52,130 nt of DNA from assembly GCA_029259815.1 (NCBI GenBank), contig JAJDEJ010000070.1:1-52130 (forward strand), written 5' to 3'. This stretch comes from Planctomycetaceae bacterium. GTDB taxonomy: Bacteria; Planctomycetota; Planctomycetia; Planctomycetales; Planctomycetaceae. Position numbers and translations under genes: made by a program. This document shows, one piece after another, positions 7,607 through 16,099 of the stretch (its first letter is position 1; the number at the start of each line of letters is the position of its first letter). A model generated the notes under the pieces. That model searched no databases. It saw only the letters and a list, made by a program, of their open reading frames with translations, and was not told where the DNA came from.

Positions 7607-8908
7607 ATGTCACAAGCCGCGATCACTGTCGAAAACCTCAGCAAGGCCTATCGCATCGGCCTCAAAGAGGAGATTCCGGACACACTCTTCGGGGCCGCAT
7701 CGTCCTTCGTTCGCTCGCCATTCAAGAACTTCCAACGACTCCGCAGCCTCAACACCTACGACTCCCACCACGGCGAAGCCGAGGACATCGTCTGGGCGCT
7801 CAAAGATGTCTCGTTTGAAGTGCAGGAGGGTGAGGTTCTTGGCGTCATCGGTCGCAACGGTGCCGGCAAATCGACACTCCTCAAAATTCTCAGCCGCATC
7901 ACCAAACCGACGTCGGGCCGTGCGATCATTCGCGGACGTGTCTCCAGCCTGTTGGAAGTCGGCACCGGTTTCCACCCGGAACTCTCGGGCCGCGAAAACG
8001 TCTACATGAACGGCACGATCCTCGGCATGACCAAACGCGAGATCGACCGCAAGTTCGATGAAATCGTCGACTTCTCCGGTGTCGAAAGGTTTCTCGACAC
8101 CCCCATCAAACGCTACTCCAGCGGCATGAAAGTGCGGTTAGCGTTCGCCGTCGCCGCCCACCTCGAACCCGAAATCCTCATCATCGACGAAGTTCTGGCG
8201 GTGGGGGATGCTGAGTTTCAGAGGAAGTGTTTGGGTAAGATGCAGAATGTGGCCGAGGGCGGAAGAACTGTCCTCTTTGTCAGTCATAATATGCCTAGCG
8301 TGCTCGCACTATGTACTCGCGCGGTACTGGTCAATGCGGGCTGCTTGCAGTATGACGGAATACCAAGCAATGCCATCGATCAGCATGTGAGCAGTTCTGT
8401 AGACATTCTTTCAGCACCTCCACTTCCATTCCGTTCTGAGTTCGCTGATGTGGATTCATTTACAGTCAAATCTTATGAGGGAAGGCAAACAGGCACGCTC
8501 CCCTTTCTGGCCCCTTTTACCGTTAACATCGACATCACCCTAAAATCACCACTTCCCGGAGTGCATATGCTTCTCGCTCTCTACAGAAAGGATGATGATT
8601 GTCGAGTGGCAAGCATCACGACGAGGGAATCAGCGTGCTCACCATTGACAGCTGGGCATAATCGAGTGATATGTGAAGTTGATCACAATCCACTCTTACC
8701 AGGCGTTTATGCATGGACTCTTCAGCTTCGTCGGCCGGGTGATGTGTTTCTGACTGCAAGTGACATTGCAACTACGGCGATCACAGAACGAACCTTGGAA
8801 GGTGCATCTCATCCATACGTACGTAATCATGGTTGCGTGCATATTTGCTCCGACTTGGTAGTTCACCACACGAATGATAAGCATGAGCCAACAGTCTGTA
8901 AGTCATAA
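7607..8908 (+). CDS. wzt: Wzt-like ABC exporter ATPase with C-terminal sugar-binding domain
   Basis: This 433-residue protein begins at the ATG at 7607 (MSQAAITVENLSKAYRIG). The ATPase domain has Walker A GRNGAGKST with K88, the signature YSSGMKVRLA and Walker B EILIIDEVLAVGD. From about residue 260 a beta-rich domain follows that resembles the Wzt C-terminal carbohydrate-binding module. In E. coli O9a-type systems this module recognises the terminal modification of the finished chain. The coding style changes inside the gene: up to about 8200 codons are C-ending and GC-rich, and after about 8280 they are more A/T-ending. The specificity domain therefore appears to come from a different source, and it is followed by a methyltransferase gene of similar composition. 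Confidence 0.93.
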   Translation: MSQAAITVENLSKAYRIGLKEEIPDTLFGAASSFVRSPFKNFQRLRSLNTYDSHHGEAEDIVWALKDVSFEVQEGEVLGVIGRNGAGKSTLLKILSRITKPTSGRAIIRGRVSSLLEVGTGFHPELSGRENVYMNGTILGMTKREIDRKFDEIVDFSGVERFLDTPIKRYSSGMKVRLAFAVAAHLEPEILIIDEVLAVGDAEFQRKCLGKMQNVAEGGRTVLFVSHNMPSVLALCTRAVLVNAGCLQYDGIPSNAIDQHVSSSVDILSAPPLPFRSEFADVDSFTVKSYEGRQTGTLPFLAPFTVNIDITLKSPLPGVHMLLALYRKDDDCRVASITTRESACSPLTAGHNRVICEVDHNPLLPGVYAWTLQLRRPGDVFLTASDIATTAITERTLEGASHPYVRNHGCVHICSDLVVHHTNDKHEPTVCKS

Positions 8909-9659
8909 TCAAGCATTCGCAGAGCGCGAGTACTACAACACCCGGTGGGAACAAGAAGGATCGAGCGCGTCGCCCCCAAATCCGGAACGTGTCCAATTGG
9001 TTTCTCGCCTCACTGCGAATCTTATTCGTAAGAATAGTTGTCCGCGCATCCTTGATGTTGGTTGCGGCAATGGGTGGATTCTCCAGGCGATCAGCGAGCT
9101 GAGTCCAGACGCTGTGCTGCATGGAATTGAACCATCAGAGGCGGGCGTCGCCAACTCATGTCGTCGGATTCCAAACGCAAACATCTCGCAAGCCATGCTG
9201 GAAGATTACACAACCGACGAAGTGTTTGACATTGTTGTGTGCAGCGAAGTTATCGAGCATGTTCCTGAGCAATTGGTGTTCATTCGACGCCTTGCTGCGA
9301 GAGTCCGGCAAGGCGGACACTTGATTATCACAACTCCGAATGCCCGCTATCAGGACACCTACTTCAAAGCACATCAGAATGTTGTTCCACAACCCGTTGA
9401 AAATTGGCTGCGTCCGTCTGAACTCATTGAACTAGCGTCGAAGTGGTTTACACCCCACGATGTATCAACATTTGATTTATCCGAGTTGTTGAATATGAGT
9501 CAATTCATGAAGCGAGCGAGACGTATGGCTCGCAAGATCCCTGGCATCTATCGAGCTTCCACTCTCATTGATCGCGGATTGGAGAGACGAGGTCTTGGCC
9601 TCTATGTAATTGCCGCATTCAAGAAGTCGCCAAGTTACGATGCTACAATAGGCGGGTAA
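8883..9659 (+). CDS. Class I SAM-dependent methyltransferase, possible chain-capping enzyme
   Basis: The protein has 258 residues from the ATG at 8883; an in-frame ATG at 8874 is the alternative. The SAM site is ILDVGCGNG at residues 56-64, followed by an acidic residue in HGIEPSEAG and the motif-4 region FDIVVCSEVIEHVPE. LLITTPN-type text (HLIITTPNARY) is typical of the UbiG/WbdD-like sugar methyltransferase class. It overlaps the end of the Wzt gene and shares its low-GC character. By analogy with capped O-antigens it may add the terminal methyl group that the Wzt C-terminal domain recognises; that pairing is inference. The acceptor is unknown. Confidence 0.85.
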   Translation: MSQQSVSHNQAFAEREYYNTRWEQEGSSASPPNPERVQLVSRLTANLIRKNSCPRILDVGCGNGWILQAISELSPDAVLHGIEPSEAGVANSCRRIPNANISQAMLEDYTTDEVFDIVVCSEVIEHVPEQLVFIRRLAARVRQGGHLIITTPNARYQDTYFKAHQNVVPQPVENWLRPSELIELASKWFTPHDVSTFDLSELLNMSQFMKRARRMARKIPGIYRASTLIDRGLERRGLGLYVIAAFKKSPSYDATIGG

Positions 9660-9662
9660 TCT

Positions 9663-10760
9663 GTGAACGATGACGTTGCCAACCACAGCGAAGAAGGTGG
9701 CTCAGCAGATTTGCGTTTGCTCTTTCTAACGAAGAATGCAAAACTTTCTGCACCAGAAGCGACCGCTATACGTGCGATGGCGAGAACAGAGGCTGCTACT
9801 TGTGCGATTTCCAACGGATTGGAGACTCGCGACACACTGCAGTGGGTGAAGTTGTCCCGCAAATATGACGCAGTTGTTGTAGTTTCTTATGCAGGACCCA
9901 GCACATTCATCATACGTCAATTGGCACTAGCGACGGCGGCAGGAGTCGGTGTTGTGCGGTGGTGGGTTGGTACAGACGTATTGAACGCTGTTCGTTACAG
10001 GGCTGTCGGTGATTCCGCGCGGGAACTCGCTCGGATTACAGTCGCTCAGATCGCAGTCTCGCCACATTTAGCATTGGAGTTGGAGTCGGTGTCTGTCAAA
10101 GCAGAATTTATACCTTCTATGACGGATGTCGAATTGACAGCACCGACTGCCGAATGTGACTTCATGCCGCGAACACTGTTGGTATATCTTCCATCGGATC
10201 GCTGGGAGTTCTACGGTGGTCGACTGATTGAGCAGCTAGTGGCCAATAACAGTGATATTCGCTTCGTAATCGTCAGTGATGAAAATCATCGACTAAAGCG
10301 ATTCTCCAATGTCGAAAGTCTTGGATGGGTTTCCGATATGGAGACTATCTGGAACCAAGTCGGTGGGCTTTTACGAATCACTGAACATGACGGAATGCCC
10401 AGAATGGTGATGGATGCCCTAGCTAGAGGTAAACATGTGATCTATTCGTGGCAGTTCGAAGGGTGTCGATTGGCAACGACTTTGAACGAGGTACAGTCGG
10501 AATTGAATCGATTCAAGGCAATGGACGATCGAAACGATTCCGGACCCGCCTACCTGAAGAATATGTTATCTCCTGATCCAGCGGTGCAATTCGCGAGAAG
10601 AATTCAGGAAGCAACACAAACCTTGGGTTGGCGATCGAGACTGCGTGCAGTGGCGGCATCAGCAACCTGTACCTACCGCATGAAGGTGGGGATGGCAGTG
10701 GATATGGATGTCTTGCAGTCTGCTGAAGGCATGCAAGACGCCGTGGTCGAGTCGCTCTGA
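9663..10760 (+). CDS. Divergent GT-B (GT4-like) glycosyltransferase
   Basis: This 365-residue protein has a GTG start, with AGGCGG placed 7 bases upstream. Two Rossmann-like halves can be seen. The N-terminal half contains YDAVVVVSYAGPSTFIIRQL and VRWWVGTDVLNAV. The C-terminal half contains LLVYLPSDRWEFYGG, IRFVIVSDE and GGLLRITEHDGMPRMVMDALARGKHVIYS. The last segment matches the nucleotide-sugar site of GT4 enzymes, with D-G-M-P-R-M-V-M-D replacing the usual E-x7-E. It is therefore probably a glycosyltransferase, but a divergent one. It belongs to the low-GC cassette beginning inside the Wzt gene and was probably acquired with it. Confidence 0.7.
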   Translation: MNDDVANHSEEGGSADLRLLFLTKNAKLSAPEATAIRAMARTEAATCAISNGLETRDTLQWVKLSRKYDAVVVVSYAGPSTFIIRQLALATAAGVGVVRWWVGTDVLNAVRYRAVGDSARELARITVAQIAVSPHLALELESVSVKAEFIPSMTDVELTAPTAECDFMPRTLLVYLPSDRWEFYGGRLIEQLVANNSDIRFVIVSDENHRLKRFSNVESLGWVSDMETIWNQVGGLLRITEHDGMPRMVMDALARGKHVIYSWQFEGCRLATTLNEVQSELNRFKAMDDRNDSGPAYLKNMLSPDPAVQFARRIQEATQTLGWRSRLRAVAASATCTYRMKVGMAVDMDVLQSAEGMQDAVVESL

Positions 10761-10776
10761 TTCTGATGCGAATAAC

Positions 10777-11022
10777 TTACAATCGCGACCGAGTACTTGG
10801 CTGCTGATACGGCAATTCTACTAAAAGACGCATTTTTGCGATAACGGCTGAAAGGCCGTCAGAGAGTGGTTTGAGACGCATCGTAGACATTGAAGCGTTT
10901 CTGATTCTTCGCCGATCGGCAGCCATCGTGATGGTGTAGGTCTCATAGTGGGATGGGGTGACAGCGACCGTTAATGGCTCCAAGGTACTCGACAATGGAG
11001 ACGGTGTTGCCGAGTCAGACAT
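10777..11022 (-). other. Unidentified small ORF in the gap between two glycosyltransferase genes
   Basis: An 81-codon ATG-started frame on the minus strand fits entirely within the 297-base gap between the flanking glycosyltransferases, if the downstream gene starts at 11058. The peptide is basic in its second half, with a TYTITMAADRRRIRNASMST stretch. No family is recognised. As almost the only minus-strand candidate in the locus it may be a gene fragment, an inserted relic or a chance frame. Confidence 0.2.
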
Positions 11023-11045
11023 GTTCTGAATCGTTTCAATTAGAT

Positions 11046-11050
11046 AAGGA
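11046..11050 (+). promoter_or_regulatory. Ribosome binding site that decides the start of the next glycosyltransferase
   Basis: AAGGA lies 7 bases before the GTG at 11058. The open frame continues upstream to an ATG at 10974, but the extra 28 residues are low in conservation-type features, whereas the residues just after 11058 (RERRRVLMLAHEFPP) fit the start of the paralogous enzyme encoded at 14660. Confidence 0.5.
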
Positions 11051-11057
11051 CAGTACT

Positions 11058-12443
11058 GTGCGCGAGCGTCGGCGAGTTCTGATGCTTGCTCACGAATTTC
11101 CCCCGCAGGGTGGGGGTGGGGTGTACCGGACGCTGCGGTTTGTCCGGTATCTCGGGGAGTTTGGATGGACTCCGGTGGTCATCACCACGGCGTCGCCGCC
11201 TAATACAAACGGTGAGGAATTGCTATCAGATCTCCCGCCCGAAACGACGGTAGTGCGTGTTAGACCATGGAGTGTTCCAAAGATGCTGCGTCGCCTCCGA
11301 GGGGCACCAAATATTGGCAGGGCCGCGAGTACGCAAGGCCGTGAAAGAGATGTGGACGGCAGCCAAGTGACTAATGGGTCGACGGTCGGTGGCGAGACGA
11401 AGCGGTCGTTACTGAAACGGCTGCGTCGGACGGTACGGTGCTCGCTGGAACTGAGCTGCTGCACGCCGGACGAGAAAATCTGGTGGGGAGTTCCGGCTGT
11501 AACACGGGGCCTTCGAACCATTCGGAAGTTTCGTTGCGATGTCATCTATTCCACTGGTCCGCCTCACAGCTCGCATCTGATCGGTGCGATGCTGAAACGA
11601 TTGACTGGGCTGCCGTTGGTCCTCGATTTTCGCGACCCTTGGTCCGAGGACCCATGGATGATGGGCGATGTCAATCCTTGGGGGCGGCGATTGCTCCCTT
11701 GGATTGAGAGGCGAGCTTTGGTCGCGGCTGATCGAGTTGTGCTGAATACCGCACGCTTGCATGAAGCGTTTATGAGACGGTATCCGGATCTCAGCGACAA
11801 GTTTCTGACAATCACCAATGGCTACGACCCAGCGATTCTGGAGGATCTCGGAGAGTGTGTTTCAAAAAACTCCGATTCCTTTGGGACGTCACCTGCGCGT
11901 TTCTGCCATACTGGCGGATTGTACGGTCCACGTGACCCATCGACGTTGATTGCCGTGATTGCAGATTTGATTGCCGAAGGTCGGGAGCTCTGCTTCCACC
12001 AAATTGGCTCCGGGACCCACTGCTCGACAGCCAAGAAGATCGCAGACGAGCGTGGGATCGCGTCACATGTCTTGATCGACGGATTCATGCCCCATGAAGA
12101 GATGCTCGCGCGGGCAAGGGAGTGTGATTTTGGTGTCATTGTTCAGCCCAACACCCAAACTCAGGTTCCTGGCAAGCTATTCGAGATGTTGGCTCTCCGC
12201 AAACCGATTCTGGCGTTGACCGGCGACGGTGCGACTGCAGACATCATTCGTAAATACAACGTAGGGGTTGTTGCGGCGCCGCACGACCGGGCGTTGATTC
12301 GTCACGCCGTGGTCACCCTACTGGAGCGTTGTCAGGAGTTTGAAGAGTCGCCGGGCTGGACGGCAGCGTTGCGTGACTTCAATGGTCGTACGTTGACTGA
12401 GTCTCTCAGCACAATACTGAATGAGTTCATCGCTAAAAACTGA
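11058..12443 (+). CDS. GT4-family glycosyltransferase (paralogue of the gene at 14660)
   Basis: The protein has 461 residues from the GTG at 11058. The N-terminal domain starts RRVLMLAHEFPPQGGGGVYR and contains TGPPHSSHLIG and LVLDFRDPWSEDPW. The C-terminal domain has FCHTGGLYGPRDPSTLI, VQPNTQTQVPGKLFEMLALR and KPILALTGDGATADII. Such GT-B enzymes transfer a sugar from a nucleotide donor to the growing lipid-linked chain in the cytoplasm. The GKLFEM-x-KP segment is the donor-site loop. The protein shares long matching stretches with the enzyme encoded at 14660, so the two arose by duplication. It overlaps the next gene by 23 bases. Confidence 0.85.
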   Translation: MRERRRVLMLAHEFPPQGGGGVYRTLRFVRYLGEFGWTPVVITTASPPNTNGEELLSDLPPETTVVRVRPWSVPKMLRRLRGAPNIGRAASTQGRERDVDGSQVTNGSTVGGETKRSLLKRLRRTVRCSLELSCCTPDEKIWWGVPAVTRGLRTIRKFRCDVIYSTGPPHSSHLIGAMLKRLTGLPLVLDFRDPWSEDPWMMGDVNPWGRRLLPWIERRALVAADRVVLNTARLHEAFMRRYPDLSDKFLTITNGYDPAILEDLGECVSKNSDSFGTSPARFCHTGGLYGPRDPSTLIAVIADLIAEGRELCFHQIGSGTHCSTAKKIADERGIASHVLIDGFMPHEEMLARARECDFGVIVQPNTQTQVPGKLFEMLALRKPILALTGDGATADIIRKYNVGVVAAPHDRALIRHAVVTLLERCQEFEESPGWTAALRDFNGRTLTESLSTILNEFIAKN

Positions 12444-13467
12444 TCCGGTGGATCTAAAGGCAGTCACTTCAGGTGTCGGGGCGACTACTGTCTCCATCTG
12501 CATCGTGAATTGGAACACGCGGAATCTCTTGCAGTCGTGTTTGAATTCCGTTCGAGAGACACTGGGCGATGTCGCTTACGAAATCCTCGTTTGTGACAAC
12601 GCTTCGTCAGACGGCAGCGTGGAGATGGTGGAGGCGGAGTTCCCGGAGGTGCGGCTGGTTCGCAATGCCGAGAACGTCGGCTTCGCGCGGGCAAACAATC
12701 AGCTAATCGAGATGAGTTGTGGTGAGTACATCTTGCTATTAAATAGCGATGCACAACTCCATGATGGCACGATTTCCGGCTTGGTCGAATTTATGTCCAA
12801 CCGACCGCGAGTCGCTGCATGTAGCCCTATGCTGCTGAATGAGGGAGGTCGGGTCCAGTTGCAGTGCCAGACGTTTCCGAACGTGCTAGATGTGTTGCGA
12901 GTTGCGGTCCGTCAGCATTTCCCTCCCTTCGGTCCTTACCTCGTTCGTCGAGCGAGTGAGAGCAGGCAATGCCCGTCTGAGTCTGCACCATCAGAGATTG
13001 TCTCAGCGGCGTGCATGCTGATCCGCAAAGCAGCGCTCGATGAAGTGGGGCTTCTGAATGACAAGCTTTTGTTCTACGGCGAAGAAGCGGATTTCTGCTT
13101 CCGTCTGAAGAGTCGCGGGTGGCAAGTGTGGTACGTTCCGGATGTCAGTGCAACTCATTTGATAGGCGTCAGCGCTCGGCAGAACGACACACTCGACACC
13201 TCGTGGCACCTGCTGCGAGGAAAGCTCATGTTTCTTAATCGGACTCGGGGACGAGCGAGTCTCATCGCTTGTACGTCGATGCTGATGATCGTGTTCAGCT
13301 GGTCGATGATTTATAGTGTACCGCGTTCATTGATCCCTTGGGGTGAATCAAAGGGGATTGGATCGTTGCAAATTGCTAGACAATACTTCCGCAGATTGGT
13401 GTTGGTGACTCAACTACTGATTCAACATCTCTGGTACATCAAGCCCTCCAATAACATCCCCACGTGA
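12421..13467 (+). CDS. GT2-family glycosyltransferase, rhamnosyltransferase-like
   Basis: The protein has 348 residues. The GT-A fold is shown by VSICIVNWNTRNLL near residue 25, VCDNASSDGS and LLLNSDAQLHDG, the last carrying the metal-binding Asp. FYGEEADFCFRLKSRGWQVWY supplies the catalytic-base region, followed by HLIG. This ordering is typical of WbbL-like rhamnosyltransferases, although the donor cannot be read from the sequence. One hydrophobic segment near the C-terminus (about residues 280-300) may anchor it to the membrane. It overlaps the previous gene by 23 bases and the next by 4, so translation is probably coupled. Confidence 0.88.
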   Translation: MSSSLKTDPVDLKAVTSGVGATTVSICIVNWNTRNLLQSCLNSVRETLGDVAYEILVCDNASSDGSVEMVEAEFPEVRLVRNAENVGFARANNQLIEMSCGEYILLLNSDAQLHDGTISGLVEFMSNRPRVAACSPMLLNEGGRVQLQCQTFPNVLDVLRVAVRQHFPPFGPYLVRRASESRQCPSESAPSEIVSAACMLIRKAALDEVGLLNDKLLFYGEEADFCFRLKSRGWQVWYVPDVSATHLIGVSARQNDTLDTSWHLLRGKLMFLNRTRGRASLIACTSMLMIVFSWSMIYSVPRSLIPWGESKGIGSLQIARQYFRRLVLVTQLLIQHLWYIKPSNNIPT

Positions 13468-14663
13468 TAGCAATCGCCTACATCGTCGATTCGTTCCGCT
13501 ACGGCGGCCTTGAGCGTTGTGTGGCTCGGTTGGTCAATGGATTGGATGCTGATCGGTTTCGGTCGGTGGTGATTTGTTTGAAGGATTCAGGGCGGGCAGC
13601 GGAGTGGATTCGAGGGGATGTGCCAGTTCATGAGCTTCACAAGGGGCCGGGCAATGATTGGTCGGTGGTGAGGCGCCTGGCGGACGTGTTGCGGGATGAG
13701 CAGATTGATGTCGTGCACTCGCACAATTGGGCGACGCTGGTAGAGACGACCCTGGCACGGCGAATGGCGAAGACTCCTGTGCATGTGCATTCACAAAGGG
13801 GGATGTTCTTCCACGGACGAGCAGCCTCGCCGTGGAAGCAAGCGGCAAGACGGCTGGCCACTCGATGGGCATGTGGCCGGGCCGATCGCGTGATCGCGGT
13901 TGCGGACTCGGTACGTCAAGAAATGTGTGAGGTGTGGGGGATTCCGCGTGATTCGATTCAAGTCATTCCCAACGGAATCGATGTCCCTGTGCATGACGCG
14001 ACTGGGCGGGAGGCGGCTCGGCTGCGGAATTCGCTCGGCATTCCTTTAGAAGCCGTCGTCATTGGGTCGGTGGGCCGACTCGTTCCCGTGAAAGACTTTA
14101 GCAGTCTGATTCAGGCCGTGAAACGAATCCCGATGGGAGAACAGCCGGTTCATCTGATGATCGTCGGAGATGGCCCGGAGATGCTCGTACTCAAGCAAAC
14201 AATCGAGCAAGAGAAACTTTCAGGGCGCGTCCACCTCGTGGGAGAGCAATCGAATGTTGGCGACTGGCTCAAAGCGATGGACATCTATGTGAACAGCAGT
14301 CTCAGCGAAGGTATGAGTCAGTCAGTGCTTGAGGCCATGTCCCTCGGACTGCCCATTGTGGCCACGGATGTCGGCGCCAACCGGGAATTGGTTGGCCATG
14401 CACCGGCCTGCGGTTTGATTGCCATCCCCGGAAAGCCAGAAAGCTTGGCTGGCTCTTTGATCGAAATGGTGTGCTCCGAACGGCGGTCGGACTTCCGAGA
14501 CCATGCACACGAGCGCCATCACAACAACTACAATTTACAGGCAATGATTACCACGTACGAAGAACTTTACGAGTCACTTCGGCGACATGAGCGGCCGTTG
14601 ACTCAAACTGATCTTACAGCGAGTGGGATCGCTGCGGAGTCACACACGACGGCAATTTTGTGA
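13464..14663 (+). CDS. GT4-family glycosyltransferase
   Basis: This is a 399-residue GT-B enzyme. The N-terminal domain contains the glycine motif YGGLERCVARLVNGL and VHSHNWATLVETTLARR, and the linker region VIPNGIDVP. The C-terminal domain has IGSVGRLVPVKDFSSLI and the E-x7-E motif EGMSQSVLE (E282, E290), followed by SLGLPIVATDVGANRELV. The architecture is the standard retaining GT4 type. The GTG start overlaps the preceding stop in a GTGA, and its own stop overlaps the next GTG in the same way, placing it inside a tightly coupled block. Confidence 0.92.
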   Translation: MIAIAYIVDSFRYGGLERCVARLVNGLDADRFRSVVICLKDSGRAAEWIRGDVPVHELHKGPGNDWSVVRRLADVLRDEQIDVVHSHNWATLVETTLARRMAKTPVHVHSQRGMFFHGRAASPWKQAARRLATRWACGRADRVIAVADSVRQEMCEVWGIPRDSIQVIPNGIDVPVHDATGREAARLRNSLGIPLEAVVIGSVGRLVPVKDFSSLIQAVKRIPMGEQPVHLMIVGDGPEMLVLKQTIEQEKLSGRVHLVGEQSNVGDWLKAMDIYVNSSLSEGMSQSVLEAMSLGLPIVATDVGANRELVGHAPACGLIAIPGKPESLAGSLIEMVCSERRSDFRDHAHERHHNNYNLQAMITTYEELYESLRRHERPLTQTDLTASGIAAESHTTAIL

Positions 14664-16099
14664 GTAGTCCCCGACGAGTCTTGATTATTGCAAAGGCGTT
14701 TCCGCCGACAATGTCGGCAGGCACGCACAGGATCGTGCGGTTCGTTCGTTACCTCCCTCGGTTCGGATGGGAACCTTTTGTGCTCTCCGAGGGAACATCG
14801 GACGGTCTCGCATTGGAGATCGCGAATGAACTTGAACTTCCCTCACAGTTGGTTGTGAATCGGAGTCAACGCTGGGGGAGATTGAACCAACCGAGCAAGG
14901 CCTCGGGCCAAGAGACGGCTGTTGCTACATCGGGATGCTCATCAAAAGCAAAAACGCCTCATCACCAGCGATTGAGAACCCTTGCAAGGAACACACGGGA
15001 CTTATTCCTGGCGACACCAGACAAGAATATCGCCTGGTGCTTTCCCACGTTGCGGAAGGCGCTGGCGATGGTACGCCAACATAAGCCCCATGTCATTCTC
15101 ACCTCGGGTCCGCCGCACAGCACACACTTAATCGGTATGGCGTTGAAGCGTTTGACTGGCATTGCTTGGGTTGCGGACTTTCGTGATCCCTGGGCACGCC
15201 GCCCTTGGGGGCTTAAATCGGAGAATCCTTGGGGGCAACGTCTCCTCGGCCGATTTGAACGAAGCTGCATTCGCCAAGCCGATCGAATCATACTGAACAC
15301 GACGCGAATGAGAGATGACTTCCGAGATTGTTATCGCAATCTCCACGCTGAGAACTTCGTAGCGATCCCCAATGGCTGTGATCCGCAAATGACCGAGATG
15401 ATCCGGTCGTTTTGCCATAAGGAGTCTGGCCATTCACAGGAACCTGTTCCCTCAAGATTTGTGCTGTGCCACCCCGGGTCGGTTTATCGCAAACGCGACC
15501 CGAGGCCGCTTGTCAAAGCGATTGCCGCGCTCCGTCGCGACGGAGTCTGCGTTGAGTTGGAGCAGATCGGCGCGTGCGATTCTGGCTTTGCACTGGAGGA
15601 ATTCATTGCAGAGCATGATCTGCAAGAACAGATCCAATTGCAGCCACCGATGCCTCATCGAGACTGTCTCAGGCAGATGGCTCTGGCAGACGCTTTCATT
15701 CTGCTCCAACCAGGTACCGCTACTCAAGTTCCCGGCAAGATCTTTGAAATGATCTCTTTTGGCAAACCGATCATTGCATTGACCGGTGAGGGGGCGTCGG
15801 CTGATCTCGTCCGTCAGTACAGCCTTGGAGTTGTCGCCGATCCTTCTTCCGCGGACTGCATCGCCACAGCCGTTCGAGAAGTGATCACCCACCACGCAAT
15901 GTATTCCGACCCGTCGCGATGGACACAAGCACGCTTGGATTATGATGGGATAACGCTCACGCAGAAACTTGCTGAGAAGTTGATAGAAGCGACTCGAGGC
16001 GACCACCGACCACCGGCTTCACGAGTGGATCGAATCGAACCTTCGGTTCACCAAGAACCGTTCACAACCAATGAACGAACAGGGATGGTGAGCAGTTAA
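14660..16099 (+). CDS. GT4-family glycosyltransferase (paralogue of the gene at 11058)
   Basis: The protein has 479 residues from a GTG start. It begins RRVLIIAKAFPPTMSAGTHR and then IVRFVRYLPRFGWEPFVLS. TSGPPHSTHLIGMALKRLTG, VADFRDPWARRPWG, ENPWGQRLLGRFE and KPIIALTGEGASADLVRQY all have close counterparts at the same order and spacing in the protein encoded at 11058. The two enzymes flank a GT2 and a GT4 gene, so the block may contain a duplicated and diverged sugar-adding step. Donor and linkage are unknown. The stop codon overlaps the start of the ligase-like gene (TAATG). Confidence 0.86.
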   Translation: MSSPRRVLIIAKAFPPTMSAGTHRIVRFVRYLPRFGWEPFVLSEGTSDGLALEIANELELPSQLVVNRSQRWGRLNQPSKASGQETAVATSGCSSKAKTPHHQRLRTLARNTRDLFLATPDKNIAWCFPTLRKALAMVRQHKPHVILTSGPPHSTHLIGMALKRLTGIAWVADFRDPWARRPWGLKSENPWGQRLLGRFERSCIRQADRIILNTTRMRDDFRDCYRNLHAENFVAIPNGCDPQMTEMIRSFCHKESGHSQEPVPSRFVLCHPGSVYRKRDPRPLVKAIAALRRDGVCVELEQIGACDSGFALEEFIAEHDLQEQIQLQPPMPHRDCLRQMALADAFILLQPGTATQVPGKIFEMISFGKPIIALTGEGASADLVRQYSLGVVADPSSADCIATAVREVITHHAMYSDPSRWTQARLDYDGITLTQKLAEKLIEATRGDHRPPASRVDRIEPSVHQEPFTTNERTGMVSS

